Of a stretch of 5,645 bases of DNA, positions 3,451 to 5,645 are shown piece by piece (within the stretch, counting starts at the first letter, position 1; every line of letters begins with the position of its first letter). This DNA is from Pseudomonadota bacterium (GTDB taxonomy: Bacteria > Myxococcota > UBA9042 > PHBI01): the NCBI GenBank assembly GCA_005788935.1, contig SYAK01000053.1, positions 1 to 5,645 on the forward strand. Reading direction: 5' to 3'. The notes below the pieces were generated by a model, which worked only from the letters and a program-made list of their open reading frames with translations, had not been told where the DNA came from and did no database searches. Both the position numbers and the translations under genes were made by a program.

Positions 3451-4851
3451 GTGAACGCCTTCGAACCCGACTCCCCCCAGCTCGCCCAGCTCGTCCGGGA
3501 CACGCGCGACAACCCGCCGAACGGCCGCGCCGACGGCTGGACGCGCCACCTCGCCATCGGCCGCGGGGCGCTCGCGGCGCTGCCGGCCATCCTTGGCGAG
3601 GCCTTCCCCGGGAAGACGCCGGTCCTCGTCGCCGACCACGACACGTGGGAGGCCGCTGGCCCCGCCTCCGAGGCCGCCCTCATCGCTGACGGTCTGAGCC
3701 CTCGCCGCCTCATCCTCGCGCCGCGGGCGGGCGACGACCACCTCGTCTGCGAGGACGGCGTCATCCGCGCGCTCGCGGCCATCCTCGCCGCCGAGCCCGA
3801 GGCCGTCGCGGTGGCCATCGGCGCGGGCACCGTCAACGACATCGCCAAGCACGCCTCGCACCAGCTCGGGCGCGACTACCTCGCGGTCCCGACGGCCGCG
3901 AGCATGAACGGCTACACCTCGACCATCGCCGCGGTCCTCGTCGGCGGGGTGAAACGCACGCTGCCCTCGCGCCAGCCGCGCGCCATCGTGGCCGACATCG
4001 ACGTCCTCGCGGCGGCACCGGCACACCTGAACCGCGCGGGCTTCGGCGATCTGCTGAGCAAGCCCGTGAGCCAGGGCGATTGGCTGCTGTCGCACTTCGT
4101 CCGCGGCGTGCCCTACGACGAGGCGCCGAACGCCATCATCGACGCGCTCTTCGCGCGGCTGCTCGACGAGGCCGCGGCCATCGGGCGGGCCGAGCCCGCC
4201 GGCCTGCGCACGCTGATGGAGGCGATCCTCGTCTCGGGCTATTCGATGGCGCTCGCGGGCAGCTCGGCGCCAGCCTCGGGCGGCGAGCACCTCGTGTCGC
4301 ACTACTGGGACATGGAGCAGCTGACGGCCAACGCCCCGCTGCTCGGCCTTCATGGGACCCAGGTCGGGGTCGCGACGCGGCTCTCGGCCCGCCTCTTCGA
4401 GCGCATGCTGCGGCTCGACGCGGGCGCCATCGACCCCGCCGCGGCCGCCCGCCGCCGCCCGGGCCCCCCCGGGCAGGACGCGGCCTTCGCGGCCCTCCAT
4501 CCACGGCTCGACGCGGCGACGGTGGCGGAGATCCACGCGCAGCTGTCCCGCAAGCAGCGCCACGGGGCGGCCCTCGAGGCCGAGCTCACCGCGGTCAAGG
4601 CCGCCTGGCCCGCGATCGTTACCCGCATCCGCGCGAGCTTCATCGGGGTCGAGCGTCTCGACCGCGCGCTCCAAGAGGCGGGCTGCGTCACGCGCGCGTC
4701 CGAGATGGGCTGCGACCTCGCGCGGCTGACCCACACGCTCATCGTGAGCCGCCAGATCCGCGACCGCTACGTCGCCCTCGACCTGCTCGACGACCTCGGC
4801 CTGCTCGAGGGCTGGGCCGCCGAGGTCGCACACGAAATCGAGCACGGGTGA
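3451..4851 (+). CDS. egsA: sn-glycerol-1-phosphate dehydrogenase (EgsA/AraM family)
   Basis: The enzyme reduces dihydroxyacetone phosphate to sn-glycerol 1-phosphate with NAD(P)H. It belongs to the metal-dependent (iron-containing alcohol dehydrogenase-like) superfamily and acts in the cytoplasm. From GTG 3451 it is 466 aa. Visible motifs are GAGTVNDIAKH (residues 124-134, nucleotide binding), PTAASMNGYTS (147-157), GFGDLLSKP with probable metal ligand D200, and SGGEHLVSHYWDME with H280 (H284 nearby). LHGTQVGVAT follows, with H301. The D/H/H spacing fits the family's metal site. It is longer than B. subtilis AraM (about 390 aa), mainly through a Pro/Arg-rich linker and a helical C-terminal region after about residue 330. 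G1P is the archaeal lipid backbone; in B. subtilis AraM supplies PcrB. No prenyltransferase gene is in the window, so its use here is open. ATG 3439 would add four residues but overlaps the predicted -10 box. It leads an apparent operon with yicC. Confidence 0.92.
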   Translation: MNAFEPDSPQLAQLVRDTRDNPPNGRADGWTRHLAIGRGALAALPAILGEAFPGKTPVLVADHDTWEAAGPASEAALIADGLSPRRLILAPRAGDDHLVCEDGVIRALAAILAAEPEAVAVAIGAGTVNDIAKHASHQLGRDYLAVPTAASMNGYTSTIAAVLVGGVKRTLPSRQPRAIVADIDVLAAAPAHLNRAGFGDLLSKPVSQGDWLLSHFVRGVPYDEAPNAIIDALFARLLDEAAAIGRAEPAGLRTLMEAILVSGYSMALAGSSAPASGGEHLVSHYWDMEQLTANAPLLGLHGTQVGVATRLSARLFERMLRLDAGAIDPAAAARRRPGPPGQDAAFAALHPRLDAATVAEIHAQLSRKQRHGAALEAELTAVKAAWPAIVTRIRASFIGVERLDRALQEAGCVTRASEMGCDLARLTHTLIVSRQIRDRYVALDLLDDLGLLEGWAAEVAHEIEHG

Positions 4852-4882
4852 CCCTGACGTGAGCAACGAAGAGCGCAACGCC

Positions 4883-5645
4883 ATGCGGACGACGCTGATG
4901 AGCATGACCGGCTTCGGCGCCTCGGCCCTCTCGGTCGGCGGCGTCGCGTGGCGGGTCGAGAGCCGCTCGGTCAACCACAAGGCGCTCGCCGCGCGCTTCC
5001 ACTGGCCCGCCGAGCTGTCACTGCATGAAGCCACGGTGACGCGCCGCCTGCGCGACCGCCTCGTCCGCGGCGCGGTCGACGTCTCGGTGACCGCCGAAGG
5101 CAGCGCGGGCGAGGGCTTCAGCGTCAACGTCGATCAGGGCGCGCTGAAGGCCCTGATGGCCGAGCTGACCGCCCTCGCGGCCGACCTCGGCGCGACCCCG
5201 CCATCGCTCGACGCGGCGCTCCGCCTCGGCCCCTTCGTGACAGTCGAGCGGCGCCGCTTCGATCCCGCGACGCTCGAGGCGCCGCTGCTGACCGCGGTCG
5301 ACGCGGCCCTTGACGGGCTCGTCGCGATGCGCGAGGCCGAGGGCGCCTCCCTCGCGGCCGATCTGCGCGCGCGGCTCCTTCGCATCGCCGAGGGGGTCGA
5401 GGTCATCGCGACGACCTCGCCCGAGGTCCTCGTCCAGATGCGCGAGCGGCTCGCCACGAAGCTCCGCGAGGCGGCGGCGGCCGCCGAGGTGTCGGTCGAT
5501 CCCGGTCGGGCGCTCGCAGAGGTCATCGTGATGGCTGACAAGAGCGACGTCACCGAGGAGATCGTCCGCGCCCGGACCCACCTCGCGACCCTCGCGGGCC
5601 TGCTGACGGAGAGCGACGGGGCAGACGCCGAGCGTGGGCGGCGCC
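4883..5645 (+). CDS. yicC: YicC-family endoribonuclease, C-terminus beyond the window
   Basis: YicC proteins are conserved bacterial endoribonucleases linked to stationary-phase growth and small-RNA turnover. The N-terminus has the hallmark SMTGFG (residues 7-12), followed by WRVESRSVNHKALAARF (23-39), the usual E-x-R-S-V-N-H element. After a long helical middle with many Ala/Glu/Arg residues comes ADKSDVTEEIVRARTHL (218-234), the conserved D-V-T-E-E-x-x-R-x-x-x-H-L element. The sequence ends at ...GRR, where the GRR-L-D-F-L-x-Q-E segment normally begins, so roughly 40 residues are missing off the edge. ATG 4883 was chosen because GAAGAG lies 9 nt upstream. ATG 4898 (giving MSMTGFG) and GTG 4859 are also in frame. 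It lies 31 nt after the dehydrogenase stop on the same strand and is presumably cotranscribed with it. In many bacteria gmk follows yicC; that cannot be seen here. Confidence 0.93.
   Translation, partial: MRTTLMSMTGFGASALSVGGVAWRVESRSVNHKALAARFHWPAELSLHEATVTRRLRDRLVRGAVDVSVTAEGSAGEGFSVNVDQGALKALMAELTALAADLGATPPSLDAALRLGPFVTVERRRFDPATLEAPLLTAVDAALDGLVAMREAEGASLAADLRARLLRIAEGVEVIATTSPEVLVQMRERLATKLREAAAAAEVSVDPGRALAEVIVMADKSDVTEEIVRARTHLATLAGLLTESDGADAERGRR

Noticed and set aside
2457..3848. 463-codon open frame on the minus strand
   Set aside because: It runs antisense to both module B genes and the dehydrogenase start, with low-complexity Arg/Ala/Gly translation. This is the usual shadow of GC-rich coding DNA.
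4080..4862. 260-codon plus-strand open frame inside the dehydrogenase gene
   Set aside because: It is an out-of-frame Arg/Pro/Ala-rich shadow of the dehydrogenase, whose own frame carries the catalytic motifs.
3373..5127. 584-codon open frame on the minus strand
   Set aside because: It lies opposite the dehydrogenase and yicC genes, whose protein motifs are unmistakable; its Arg/Gly/Glu/Val-rich translation is an antisense artefact.

Overview
The window is very GC-rich, with strong G/C third-position bias, and carries bacterial core genes beside accessory modules. Nothing in it fixes the taxon. The combination of a Rel protein, a bacterial sn-glycerol-1-phosphate dehydrogenase, YicC and small-protein/nucleotidyltransferase pairs would fit a high-GC environmental lineage such as Myxococcota, but that is inference. 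Both ends of the window cut through genes.

Layout: (1) positions 1-316, minus strand: the N-terminus of a RelA/SpoT-family (p)ppGpp enzyme running off the left edge, whose hydrolase HD pair appears to be lost. (2) 533-1387, plus: an unrecognised protein with about eight membrane segments, the only gene here with a textbook GGAGG ribosome-binding site. (3) 1388-1656: intergenic, holding a 10-bp inverted repeat, a possible 27-codon minus-strand ORF and a small hairpin. (4) 2443-1657, minus: module A, a 77-aa protein followed, with overlap, by a polymerase-beta-fold nucleotidyltransferase (NTase). (5) 2444-2646: intergenic, holding outward-facing promoters, a threefold 10-bp tandem repeat and an inverted repeat. 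(6) 2647-3365, plus: module B, an 89-aa protein followed by a second, different NTase, ended by an intrinsic terminator. (7) 3451-4851, plus: sn-glycerol-1-phosphate dehydrogenase (EgsA/AraM family). (8) 4883-5645, plus: YicC-family endoribonuclease, running off the right edge.

The central region is the most interesting part. Two divergent two-gene modules each pair a small helical protein with an NTase whose fold resembles the MNT/AbiEii-type enzymes of toxin-antitoxin and defence systems. The two small proteins share a short motif, R-[ML]-T-P-x-x-[KR]-L-A-x-x-x-A-M, which suggests they are distant relatives. In module B the NTase reading frame has no start codon where the fold should begin, so the small protein and the NTase may have been fused or may be frameshifted.

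A second theme is initiation. Four genes that begin transcription units (rel, small protein A, small protein B, glycerol-1-phosphate dehydrogenase) have a TANNNT -10-like hexamer ending 7-8 nt before the start codon and no well-placed Shine-Dalgarno sequence. This is the pattern expected of leaderless mRNAs. If correct, the dehydrogenase starts at GTG 3451 rather than at ATG 3439, which lies inside the -10 box.
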